DNA of 64,000 nt from an uncultured Sutterella sp. (GTDB taxonomy: Bacteria > Pseudomonadota > Gammaproteobacteria > Burkholderiales > Burkholderiaceae_F), in the NCBI GenBank assembly GCA_949287305.1, contig CASEFX010000034.1, positions 372,001-436,000 on the forward strand, read 5' to 3'. The translations under genes and the position numbers were made by a program. Under the pieces are notes generated by a model, which saw nothing but the letters and a program-made list of their open reading frames with translations, made no database searches and had not been told where the DNA came from. Shown here piece by piece: positions 35,909-44,531 of this stretch (the stretch's first letter is position 1; each line of letters starts with the position of its first letter).

Positions 35909-36675
35909 AATTGATTTTGAATAAGCCGTTTGACCAATGGGGGCGGCGGGCATTTGAAGAAGTGCGCTCCCTGCAGGGAACCGTTGCGCGTTCCTTGGAG
36001 ACGAGAAAGACCCTTCGCTTTGAAATGGGAGGGGGCGCCTATTACGCCAAGTACCATAAGGGCGGAAGTGTCGGAGAGTTGCTGAAGAATCTTTTGAGTC
36101 TGCGAATGCCCGTGTTCAGTGCCAAGAACGAGTGGGAGGCGATCGAACATCTGCACCGCCACGGGGTGGACACCATGACGGCCGTTGCCTACGGATACCG
36201 CGGCGTGGCCCCCTTGTGGACGGAATCTTTTTTGATCACCGAAGAGCTCAAGAACTGCATCAGCCTAGAAGACGTGTTCTTGAAGGGCGTGTGGGAGACA
36301 CTGACCGTAAGCGAGCGCAGAGATCTTGTGCGTCTGCTTGCCGAAACGGTGAAACAGATGCACGGAGCTGGAGTGAACCACCGTGACTGCTACCTCTGTC
36401 ACTTTCTCTGGAACCGTGAAGAGAACAAACTCTACATCATTGATCTGCATCGTTCCCAGATTCGGACAAGCGTTCCCCATCGGTGGCTTCTGAAGGACAT
36501 CGCTTCTCTCTATTTTTCTGCGTTGTCGCTGAATGTCCCGTCCACCTATTTGTTGCGCTTTTCACGACTCTACGGTGAAGAGACCTTGAAGGATCTCCTA
36601 CTGTCGATTGCCAAAAAAGTGGACAAGATCAAACGTCACAACAAGAGCCTGAAGGAGAAGCGGGGTTTTCTCTGA
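35905..36675 (+). CDS. Lipopolysaccharide core heptose kinase, WaaP/RfaP-like
   Basis: The 256-residue protein has a kinase-like fold of the Kdo/WaaP family: a Lys-containing GGGAYYAKYHKGG, NEWEAIEHLHRHGVDT, and the catalytic loop GVNHRDCYLCHFLW (HRD near 157) followed by LYIIDLHRSQI (metal Asp). WaaP phosphorylates heptose I, stabilising the outer membrane. It overlaps the WaaG-like gene by 4 bases (ATGA). Confidence 0.87.
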   Translation: MKLILNKPFDQWGRRAFEEVRSLQGTVARSLETRKTLRFEMGGGAYYAKYHKGGSVGELLKNLLSLRMPVFSAKNEWEAIEHLHRHGVDTMTAVAYGYRGVAPLWTESFLITEELKNCISLEDVFLKGVWETLTVSERRDLVRLLAETVKQMHGAGVNHRDCYLCHFLWNREENKLYIIDLHRSQIRTSVPHRWLLKDIASLYFSALSLNVPSTYLLRFSRLYGEETLKDLLLSIAKKVDKIKRHNKSLKEKRGFL

Positions 36676-36679
36676 GACT

Positions 36680-37588
36680 TTACTTCTCGGAGAGCAACTC
36701 AAGCAGGAACGCTTTCTCTTTCAGGGCCGAATGGTATTGCTCCGAATGCTTCTTCTTCTCGAAGTAGTGTTCGAAGTTGTCGGAGTGGTTGTTTTTGTTG
36801 AAAAAGGAGAAGCCGAAAAGTCTGAAGCTTGCACGATGCTTGTGCAAGGTGTAAATCAGACGCACCCCGCTCGAAGGAAGGGCTTGCAACTGACCAGCGA
36901 GTTCGACGACGTCTTGCTGGGGAATAAAGTACACGCCGTGCAGTTGGGTTTTCAGCACTTGATCGATGAAGCCAGAGTCAACGTAGTCAAAAAGCGGGTT
37001 ATCCGTCAAAATGGTCGGAAACTCTGCTCCGGTGTAGTTGTTGCAAATCATCGCGAGCCAAGAGCATTTGGCGCCGATGTGCTCTTCGTACGAACTAATT
37101 TGAAACTTGTTGAAGCGAACGACGATGTCGGAAGCATCGATTTTTTCTTTTTGTCGGAGGTTTTGGTTGCCTTCTTCAATGGGGGCGTTGCCCACCACGG
37201 CGATGGAGGCGCCGGCGTTTTTTTCAAAGAGTTTCGAGACGGGGAAATCCTTCTGGCGAGACGTGACGATGCGAAAGGCCTCCTGGCTCTTTCTCATAGC
37301 TTCCGTCATGGGAAAGAGATCATTGGAACAAACGTAGTCGTTAAGCCGCAAGAATTTATACAAAAGATCGCTTTTGTATAAAGTTTTGAGCTTGGACTGC
37401 TCGTCTTGGGTGAGAAAACCGTGTTTTCTCAGCTGAAAATCGAGACGAATGCCGAGAATCTTCCAGTATGATTTTTTCTGGAAGAGCTTGAAGTAGAGGA
37501 GAGCGAGCTTGTTGTCGCGATACAGCGCCTCAAGCTTCTCGTCCTGGTTCGTGGCCCAAAGGATTTTGAAGTCTCTAGAGCTAACCAT
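36680..37588 (-). CDS. Glycosyltransferase family 29-like protein (sialyltransferase motif)
   Basis: The 302-residue protein has no signal peptide. Residues about 130-165 read ASIAVVGNAPIEEG, then DASDIVVRFNKFQ: the VGN...(D)xVxRxN pattern of the GT29 sialylmotif L. A C-terminal HSEQYHSALKEKAF could supply the motif-VS His/Glu region. GT29 enzymes use CMP-sialic acid or CMP-Kdo-like donors. No sialic acid synthesis genes are near, so the donor is unknown. It is convergent with the WaaP-like gene (5 bases between) and divergent from sdaA. Confidence 0.62.
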   Translation of the reverse strand: MVSSRDFKILWATNQDEKLEALYRDNKLALLYFKLFQKKSYWKILGIRLDFQLRKHGFLTQDEQSKLKTLYKSDLLYKFLRLNDYVCSNDLFPMTEAMRKSQEAFRIVTSRQKDFPVSKLFEKNAGASIAVVGNAPIEEGNQNLRQKEKIDASDIVVRFNKFQISSYEEHIGAKCSWLAMICNNYTGAEFPTILTDNPLFDYVDSGFIDQVLKTQLHGVYFIPQQDVVELAGQLQALPSSGVRLIYTLHKHRASFRLFGFSFFNKNNHSDNFEHYFEKKKHSEQYHSALKEKAFLLELLSEK

Positions 37589-37641
37589 GGCATCGACCTC
37601 GTTTTGTTGATGTTGATGGACATTCTACGTGAAGGTGAAAA

Positions 37642-39027
37642 GTGATCAGCGTACTTTCGATCTTTCGAGTGGGATTGGGACCTTCTTCGTCCCATACCGT
37701 CGGTCCCATGCGCGCCGGCTTGGATTTTGTGAAGCAACTTGCCAAGAAGGGATTGCTTCGTCGTGTGACCCGTGTTTCGGTTCACCTTATGGGAAGTCTC
37801 GCGGCGACAGGAAAGGGACACGGGACCGATTCCGCCTGCCAACTCGGATTGATGGGGTTGCCTCCGGAAACGACGAGCCCGGATCAAGCGGAATCGTCCT
37901 TGAAGCAGGTAAAGGAAGATTTGAAACTGGTTCTGAATGGAGAACTTTCGATCGGCTTCGACCCGGAACGTGACATTTCCTTTGCCGCCGATGAGGTCGC
38001 TTCCTTTCACACCAATGCCGTGGATTTCTCTGCTTACAACGGAGAAGAACTTCTCTACAAGAGACGTTTTTATTCCATTGGCGGAGGCTTTGTAGTGGCT
38101 GGACAGGAACAGCATCCTGAACTTCCAGAAAACACGGAAAAGAATTCGAAATCTCTACAGGAAGAAGTGCCTTATCCGTACAAGACGGCACGGGACTTGA
38201 TTGGTTGTGCCCTCACAACTCGACAGTCCATTGCGGATGTCGTGATGGCCAATGAGTCCATTTTCCAGACGAAAGAACTCGTTGAGGAAAAACTGGATGC
38301 AATCTGGGGAGTGATGCATGCTTCGCTCGAACGAGGGTTGAGGCAAACGGAACCGCTCCCTGGACCGCTGAAGGTGGCCCGACGCGCCAAACGTTTGGCT
38401 GATGAATTGCAACGTGCAACCGATAACGATCCACTGGCGGTTTTGGATTGGGTGACGGCGTATGCGATGGCGGTTAGTGAAGAAAACGCCTCAGGCGGGC
38501 GTGTGGTGACGGCTCCCACAAATGGAGCGGCAGGGGTCATTCCCGCAGTCATTCAGTACTACCTGAATCATTTGCCCGATGCTGATCCGCTCAAGGTGCG
38601 GGAGTTCTTGTTGACGGCGGGGGCCGTCGGTATTCTTTACAAAGAAAACGCCTCCATTTCCGGTGCGGAAGTCGGCTGTCAGGGCGAGGTAGGCGTTGCC
38701 TGCTCGATGGCGGCTGCCGGGTTGACCGCCGTGATGGGAGGTACTGTGGAACAAGTGGAAAATGCCGCAGAAATCGCTATGGAGCACAACTTGGGCCTTA
38801 CCTGCGACCCGGTTGCTGGGCAGGTGCAGATCCCCTGCATCGAACGCAATGCAATTGCCGCGGTGAAGGCAATTAGTGCCGCACGCATGGCACTTCGCGG
38901 AAATGGTTCGCACTACATCAGTTTGGATCAGGTGATTCGAACGATGTATGAGACGGGCAAGGACATGCAGAGCAAATACAAGGAAACGAGTCAAGGGGGG
39001 CTGGCCGTTTGCATTGTTGAGTGCTGA
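37642..39027 (+). CDS. sdaA: L-serine ammonia-lyase (iron-sulfur type)
   Basis: SdaA deaminates L-serine to pyruvate with a 4Fe-4S cluster. The 461-residue protein starts at GTG 37642 with [22 protein letters not shown], the beta-domain signature. The C-terminal catalytic half holds cluster cysteines in [10 protein letters not shown] and [14 protein letters not shown]. The single polypeptide form is typical of proteobacteria. Serine degradation suits an amino-acid-fermenting lifestyle (inference). Confidence 0.95.
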   Translation: MISVLSIFRVGLGPSSSHTVGPMRAGLDFVKQLAKKGLLRRVTRVSVHLMGSLAATGKGHGTDSACQLGLMGLPPETTSPDQAESSLKQVKEDLKLVLNGELSIGFDPERDISFAADEVASFHTNAVDFSAYNGEELLYKRRFYSIGGGFVVAGQEQHPELPENTEKNSKSLQEEVPYPYKTARDLIGCALTTRQSIADVVMANESIFQTKELVEEKLDAIWGVMHASLERGLRQTEPLPGPLKVARRAKRLADELQRATDNDPLAVLDWVTAYAMAVSEENASGGRVVTAPTNGAAGVIPAVIQYYLNHLPDADPLKVREFLLTAGAVGILYKENASISGAEVGCQGEVGVACSMAAAGLTAVMGGTVEQVENAAEIAMEHNLGLTCDPVAGQVQIPCIERNAIAAVKAISAARMALRGNGSHYISLDQVIRTMYETGKDMQSKYKETSQGGLAVCIVEC

Positions 39028-39070
39028 AATCCATTACGTCGTCGAAAATTGCATACAGGAAACACTTTTC

Positions 39071-40528
39071 GTGGAACAAATATTAATCAACCTCACCCCT
39101 CGCGAAACCAGAGTGGCCGTGGTGGGAGATGGCGTTCTTCAGGATCTGTTCGTAGAACGTGTCTGCGCCAAGGGCTTGGTCGGAAATGTTTACCTTGGAC
39201 GAGTGGTGCGGGTCCTGCCGGGCATGCAGAGCGCATTCGTGGACATTGGGCTTGAGCGAACCGGCTTTTTGCATGTTGCGGACTTGTTTGAGGCGCATTC
39301 GGAAGACGGTGAAACCAAGCCCATCGAACTTGTTCTGCATGAAGGCCAGGCCTTGATGGTTCAGGTGGCCAAAGATCCGATCGGAACCAAAGGGGCTCGT
39401 CTCACCACAACTATTTCGCTGGCCGGGCGTAAGCTCGTCTATTTGCCGCGAGATCCTCACATCGGCGTTTCGCAGCGAATCGAAGACGAAGCGATGCGTG
39501 AGCATCTCAAAGAGTTGCTCACGAGTATTCGTCCGGAAATGGAAAAGGGTGGCTATATCATCCGTACCAGTGCGGAAGAAGGTGCCACTGCCGAAGAGTT
39601 CGAGCAGGATATGGCGTACCTCGGGCGACTCTGGAAGGAAATTCGTGCGAGCCGCGAAACAAAGCCAGCTCCTTCGATGCTGTATCAAGACCTGTCTCTG
39701 GCGCAGCGAGCACTTCGCGACATGGTCCATCAAACGACCGAGGCGATCGAGATCGACGAAGAAAAGAGCTATGCGGAACTCGTTGAATTCGCCGAGCGTT
39801 TTGTCCCAGACGTGCGGGGACATTTGAAGCTCTATAAAGGTGAACGTCCGCTCTTCGAGTTGCATGGCATCGAAGAGGAAATCGCCCGCGCTCTCGAGCG
39901 TCGTGTGGATCTGAAAAGTGGCGGTTACCTCGTCTTCGATCAGACGGAAGCCATGACGACCATCGACGTCAATACGGGACGCTTCGTGGGCAAACGAGAT
40001 TTCAGCGATACGGTCTTCAAAACCAATTTGGAGGCGGCGCAGGTCATCGCACGGCAACTCCGCTTGCGCAATCTCGGCGGCATCATCATCATCGACTTCA
40101 TCGACATGGCTTGCGACGAGCACCGTGAGGCGGTGTTGGCGGAACTTCGCCGCTCCATTGCTTCGGACCGCACCCGCATGACGGTGAGTGACTTCACCGA
40201 GCTGGGGCTTGTCGAAATGACCAGAAAGCGCACCCGTGAGTCTCTCGCGCATGTTCTCTGTGAACCTTGCCCCGTCTGCGGTGGTCGTGGAGAACTCAAG
40301 ACGGCCCGTACGGTCTGCTACGAAATCATGCGGGAGATCGTTCGTCTTTCACGTCAGTATCAGGAAACCAAGGAATTCCGCATTGTGGCGAGCGAAGTGG
40401 TGATCGATATGTTGCTTGAGGAAGAGTCCGCCGCATTGGAGCTTCTCCAAAACTGTGTGCAAAAACCGGTGCTCCTGGAATTGGAATCGAGCTATCACCA
40501 GGAAGACTACGACGTCGTTCTGGCATAA
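39071..40528 (+). CDS. rng: Ribonuclease G
   Basis: RNase G matures the 5' end of 16S rRNA and degrades some mRNAs. The 485-residue protein starts at GTG 39071 (VEQILINLTPRETRVAVV), with AGGAAA nine bases upstream; a longer frame would reach into sdaA. The S1 domain lies near 35-125, catalytic Asp residues are in MTTIDVNTGRFVG and IIIDFIDMA, and the zinc-link motif is CEPCPVCGGRG near 400. It lacks the long C-terminal scaffold of RNase E. Confidence 0.95.
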   Translation: MEQILINLTPRETRVAVVGDGVLQDLFVERVCAKGLVGNVYLGRVVRVLPGMQSAFVDIGLERTGFLHVADLFEAHSEDGETKPIELVLHEGQALMVQVAKDPIGTKGARLTTTISLAGRKLVYLPRDPHIGVSQRIEDEAMREHLKELLTSIRPEMEKGGYIIRTSAEEGATAEEFEQDMAYLGRLWKEIRASRETKPAPSMLYQDLSLAQRALRDMVHQTTEAIEIDEEKSYAELVEFAERFVPDVRGHLKLYKGERPLFELHGIEEEIARALERRVDLKSGGYLVFDQTEAMTTIDVNTGRFVGKRDFSDTVFKTNLEAAQVIARQLRLRNLGGIIIIDFIDMACDEHREAVLAELRRSIASDRTRMTVSDFTELGLVEMTRKRTRESLAHVLCEPCPVCGGRGELKTARTVCYEIMREIVRLSRQYQETKEFRIVASEVVIDMLLEEESAALELLQNCVQKPVLLELESSYHQEDYDVVLA

Positions 40529-40539
40529 AAGGAATAAAA

Positions 40540-42027
40540 ATGATGGAAGAGGCAACGCATACCTTTTACTGGTATGACTTGGAAACGTTTGGACTGGACC
40601 GAAGACGCGATCGTCCGGCGCAGTTTGCGGGTTGTCGCACCGACGCAGATTTGAATTTTTTGGAGGGCGGTTCGGGCGAGACGTTGTATATGCGTCCGAG
40701 CGAAGACTATCTTCCCTCTCCCGAAAGTGTCTTGCTGACGGGGATTACGCCTCAGGAATGCCAGGAACGAGGACTCCCCGAGCATGACTTCGCCCGAGAG
40801 GTGTGGAGTCGCTTCAATGCTCCGGGCACCATCAGCATCGGATACAACACGCTGGGGTTCGACAATGAAGTTTGTCGTTTCCTCTTCTGGCGTAATTTCC
40901 AGGATCCCTATGCGCACCAGTGGATGAACGGTTGTGGCATTTGGGATCTGTATCCGGTGATCGTCGCGTACTGGGCGCTTCGTGGAGAGGGTGTCGTTTG
41001 GCCGGATTGGAAGGATGTAACGGTTCGACAGCCGGAAGGAGAACGAAGTGGGGTTTGCTTCCGTTTGGAGGAACTCGCTAAGGCCAACGGAATCCTGCAC
41101 GACCATGCACATGATGCTCTGAGCGATGTGTTGGCGACCGTGGGGTTGGCACGGCTTCTGAAAGAAAAAGCACCGAAGTTTTGGCGTTGGGCTCTGACAA
41201 ACCGCACGAAGGCGAAAGTTATCGAAGCCCTGAGTCAGGGACCGGTTGTCTGCGTAAAGACGATTTTTGGTCAGCAAAGAGGATATACGGCCATTGTCAT
41301 GAAATTGGCGGTCAATCCTCGAAATTCAAACGAAGTGTGGGTGTGGGATCTCTCGGAAGATCCTTCCGATCTGCCGAAGTTGACGAAGGAGGATTGGGAA
41401 CGTCTTCTTTTTGCAAAGAAAGACGCTCTGAAAGAAGGAGAAAAGCGTCTGCCGATCTATCGCATCAACGTCAGCTCCTGTCCTTTCGTCTGCTCCGATT
41501 TGCGCGTGCTCTCTGAGGAAAAGGCGCAGCTATACGGCATTGACAAGGAGCGGTGCCTGAGGAACGCAGAAATCCTGCGGGGCGTCCTTCCGAAGCTCGG
41601 CGGAGCGGTAACCGCTCAGTGTGAGCGTCATGAAGCCGTTCCGGTGGACGTGGATGTGGCCCTCTATCAAAAAGGTTTTGACGTTACACGGCACGATCGC
41701 ACGCTCAAAGCGCAACTGGGATCCGCATCGTCAAGAGATCTCGCGCAAGGAAACTTCTTTTTCGATGACGCGGACTTCAATGAACTGTTGTTCCGCAGTC
41801 GCGGGCGCAACGCTCCCGAAGGCTTCAGCGAGGAAGAACGTTCGAGCTGGCGCAAGCATTGCGCGGAGACTTTGCGCGACGGAAAGGGCGGAGGCCGAAC
41901 CATTTCCCAGTACTTTGACGAAATCGACCGACTGCAGGAAGAACATCTAGACGATGAAAACGCTTGTGAGAAGTTGGAGCTCCTCTATGAGTGGGGAGAA
42001 CGCCTAGGCGAGAACTTCTCATCGTAA
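40540..42027 (+). CDS. sbcB: Exodeoxyribonuclease I
   Basis: SbcB degrades single-stranded DNA 3' to 5'. The 495-residue protein has the DnaQ-like DEDD residues: FYWYDLETFGLD near 10-20, GYNTLGFDNEVCRF near 105, and HDHAHDALSDVLAT (HxxxxxD) near 190. The C-terminal domains follow at normal length. It begins 11 bases after rng. An alternative start is ATG 40543. Confidence 0.94.
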   Translation: MMEEATHTFYWYDLETFGLDRRRDRPAQFAGCRTDADLNFLEGGSGETLYMRPSEDYLPSPESVLLTGITPQECQERGLPEHDFAREVWSRFNAPGTISIGYNTLGFDNEVCRFLFWRNFQDPYAHQWMNGCGIWDLYPVIVAYWALRGEGVVWPDWKDVTVRQPEGERSGVCFRLEELAKANGILHDHAHDALSDVLATVGLARLLKEKAPKFWRWALTNRTKAKVIEALSQGPVVCVKTIFGQQRGYTAIVMKLAVNPRNSNEVWVWDLSEDPSDLPKLTKEDWERLLFAKKDALKEGEKRLPIYRINVSSCPFVCSDLRVLSEEKAQLYGIDKERCLRNAEILRGVLPKLGGAVTAQCERHEAVPVDVDVALYQKGFDVTRHDRTLKAQLGSASSRDLAQGNFFFDDADFNELLFRSRGRNAPEGFSEEERSSWRKHCAETLRDGKGGGRTISQYFDEIDRLQEEHLDDENACEKLELLYEWGERLGENFSS

Positions 42028-42092
42028 TTGCACCGCGCCGGCGCTAGACTTAGAACCACAGAATCCTCTCGAGAACCGAATGTGAGGCATTT

Positions 42093-43487
42093 ATGCTCAA
42101 GACCTACGGTATTGTTTCCGGTCTCGCTCCCAAGGGGGCCGTGACTATGAAGTCCGCTCTTCTTTCTGCAGCTACGAACAAGGGGTTGTTAGTAGAAGTG
42201 GTGATGGACGACCGCATCCCGCCCATGGACGCTCCCGATTCCCGTACGGCATTGGCCGATCAAAAAATTACGGTGATGGACGCGGTATCGGCTTTGGCCG
42301 AAGAAGGCGTCGCCGCCGTGTTGGTGGCGGGGTTGAAGGCTCAAAGCTTCCTTCCAGAAGTGCAGACCGAGATGCAAGTCCCGGTTCTGTCCCTTTGGAA
42401 TGCAGTGATTGAGTACGCTCAAAAGCAAGGTATTACCAAGATCGGCGTGCTCGGTGGATGTGACGAGGCGGAAAAGAAGGGCCAGGTTGCCGCATTCTCC
42501 AGCCTCGAACTCGTCTTTCCTTCTGACGAAATCGGGTGTTGTTGCAGTCCCGAAGATCTCGCAACGTATGTCGTGCGTGTGGCGGAAGACCTGAAGGCGC
42601 AAGGAGCTGAATTGCTGTTGCCTTGGTGCGAACACGCCGTTGAAGCGCTCTCGGTGCTTGAAGAAAAGGGTTTCCCTGTCTGCAATCCCTATGTCTTGGT
42701 TGGGGACTACGTTGTCGAACACGAATGGAAGCGTTTGGCCAAACCCTTCAAGGTCGGGATGATCGGAGGTTTGGGACCGGCCGCGACCGTTGACCTCTAC
42801 GACAAAATCACGCGTTTTACGCCCGCCAAGACGGACCAGGAACACATCAAGGTGGTGGTGGAGCAGAACCCGCAGACGGCGGACCGCACCGCCTGTCTGT
42901 TGCACGGCGGTGACGATCCTACGTTGGCGCTCTACGACTGTGCCAAGCGTCTGGAAAAGGACGGTTGCGACGCTTTGATCGTTCCCTGCAACACGGCTCA
43001 CGCTTTTGTTCCCTACCTGGAACGCCACATCAAGGTTCCCTTCATCAACATGCAGCGAGTGACGATGGAGGAAATTCAGCGCAAGCTCGGAAAGGATGCT
43101 CGAATTGGTCTCCTCGCCACGAGCGGAACTATTCAGACTGGCATTTACGCGGAAAAGGCGAAGGCCATGGGCATGCCCATCTTCACGCCGGACGAAGAAC
43201 ATCAGGCCCGCGTAATGGCGGCCATTTATGGTCCTCAAGGCGCCAAGGCCGGCTATACGGACGGCGTGTGCCGCGAAGACCTCGTTTCCGCAGCGGAATA
43301 CTTGGTCAAGACCTACGACTGCAACTGTCTCATTCTCGGTTGCACGGAATTGCCTTTGATCCTGGATGAAGACGATCACTTCCCCGTTGCTGGGAAAACC
43401 GTCTGCGTGGTGGATCCGACAGCGGTATTGGCCCGGAAGGTTGTTGAAGTGGCGTTGGAAACGAATCGTCAACGCGGCATTTGCTAA
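42093..43487 (+). CDS. Two-domain aspartate/glutamate racemase-family protein
   Basis: The 464-residue protein is a tandem fusion of two Asp/Glu racemase domains. The C-terminal domain (about 215-460) has KVGMIGGLGPAATVDLYDK and both catalytic cysteines, in IVPCNTAHAF and ILGCTELPLIL. The N-terminal domain (1-210) keeps the fold signature (GVLGGCDEAEKKG; LLPWCEHAVEAL has one Cys), but the first catalytic Cys position reads VAGLKAQSF, so it is probably non-catalytic. Family members racemise aspartate or glutamate, or act as hydantoin racemases or isomerases. It is followed after 43 bases by a dehydrogenase gene. Confidence 0.78.
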   Translation: MLKTYGIVSGLAPKGAVTMKSALLSAATNKGLLVEVVMDDRIPPMDAPDSRTALADQKITVMDAVSALAEEGVAAVLVAGLKAQSFLPEVQTEMQVPVLSLWNAVIEYAQKQGITKIGVLGGCDEAEKKGQVAAFSSLELVFPSDEIGCCCSPEDLATYVVRVAEDLKAQGAELLLPWCEHAVEALSVLEEKGFPVCNPYVLVGDYVVEHEWKRLAKPFKVGMIGGLGPAATVDLYDKITRFTPAKTDQEHIKVVVEQNPQTADRTACLLHGGDDPTLALYDCAKRLEKDGCDALIVPCNTAHAFVPYLERHIKVPFINMQRVTMEEIQRKLGKDARIGLLATSGTIQTGIYAEKAKAMGMPIFTPDEEHQARVMAAIYGPQGAKAGYTDGVCREDLVSAAEYLVKTYDCNCLILGCTELPLILDEDDHFPVAGKTVCVVDPTAVLARKVVEVALETNRQRGIC

Positions 43488-43530
43488 GAAATCTTATTTT
43501 GTGCGGTCTTAATCAGGAGCCGAAGAAAGT

Positions 43531-44427
43531 ATGTTGAAAAAATCCTATCCGTCTACCGTTTCGGCTCCCATCACCTTTGTTGGTTTGGGAACCATGGGAT
43601 ATCCCATGGCGGGACACCTACAAAAGGCGGGACACGAGGTGTGCGTGTTCAATCGCACGAAAACGAAAGCAGAGGCTTGGCAAAAAGAGTTCCATGGGAA
43701 TATGGCTGACACGCCGAAGGATGCGGTGAGTGGAGCGCAGTTCGTCTTTTTGTGCGTTGGAAATGACGACGATGTTCGCTCCGTTGTGTACGGTGGGAAC
43801 GGCGTGTTAGCCGGTATGTCCCCGGGCAGCGTCCTGGTTGACCATACGACGACGAGCGCCGTGTTGGCGCGAGAGATCGCTGAGAAATGCGCAGAAAAGG
43901 GCGTCTCGTTTGTGGATGCACCAGTCACTGGTGGGGAATCCGGTGCCCAACAAGGCACGTTGTCCGTTCTGTGTGGAGGCGATGAACTGACCGTCAACCT
44001 CATCCGTCCGATTGTTTCGGCCTACGCTTCTTCCATTACCAGGATCGGTCCAGTTGGACACGGTCAGTTGGCCAAAATGGTCAATCAGATTTGCATCGCT
44101 GGTTGTGTGCAGGGATTGGCCGAGGCCTTGGCTTTTGGGCAGCGTTCCGGCATCAACATGGAGAAAGTGCTCGCTGCCATAGGTTCTGGTGCGGCTTCCT
44201 CGTGGCAGATGAATAACCGCGGCATGACGATGTTGGAAGGAAAGTTTGACTTTGGTTTTGCCGTAGATTGGATGCGCAAGGATCTCGGTATCGTTCTTGA
44301 CGAAGCCTCCAGGAGCGGCGCAGATCTTCCCGTGACGAAAACGGTTGACGGCTTCTACAAAGATGTCCAAGAAATGGGAGGCGGTCGCCTGGATACCTCA
44401 AGTCTTATCCTGCGTTTGTTAAAATAA
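43531..44427 (+). CDS. 3-hydroxyisobutyrate-dehydrogenase-family oxidoreductase
   Basis: The 298-residue enzyme has the Rossmann GLGTMGYPMAGHL near 13-25, substrate-binding DAPVTGGESGAQQGTLS near 130-146, and the catalytic Lys in GPVGHGQLAKMVNQ near 180. Relatives act on tartronate semialdehyde, 3-hydroxyisobutyrate or sulfolactaldehyde; the substrate cannot be fixed here. It may form an operon with the racemase-family gene 43 bases upstream. Confidence 0.85.
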   Translation: MLKKSYPSTVSAPITFVGLGTMGYPMAGHLQKAGHEVCVFNRTKTKAEAWQKEFHGNMADTPKDAVSGAQFVFLCVGNDDDVRSVVYGGNGVLAGMSPGSVLVDHTTTSAVLAREIAEKCAEKGVSFVDAPVTGGESGAQQGTLSVLCGGDELTVNLIRPIVSAYASSITRIGPVGHGQLAKMVNQICIAGCVQGLAEALAFGQRSGINMEKVLAAIGSGAASSWQMNNRGMTMLEGKFDFGFAVDWMRKDLGIVLDEASRSGADLPVTKTVDGFYKDVQEMGGGRLDTSSLILRLLK

Positions 44428-44531
44428 GCCCCCATTGACGTCCTTTTCGATTCGCCCTTGCGGCACAAGTTTTGGTTGCAGGGTAGCGGGCGTCTCACCT
44501 GACGCCACCCTTCCACCAAGGAAACTCGACC

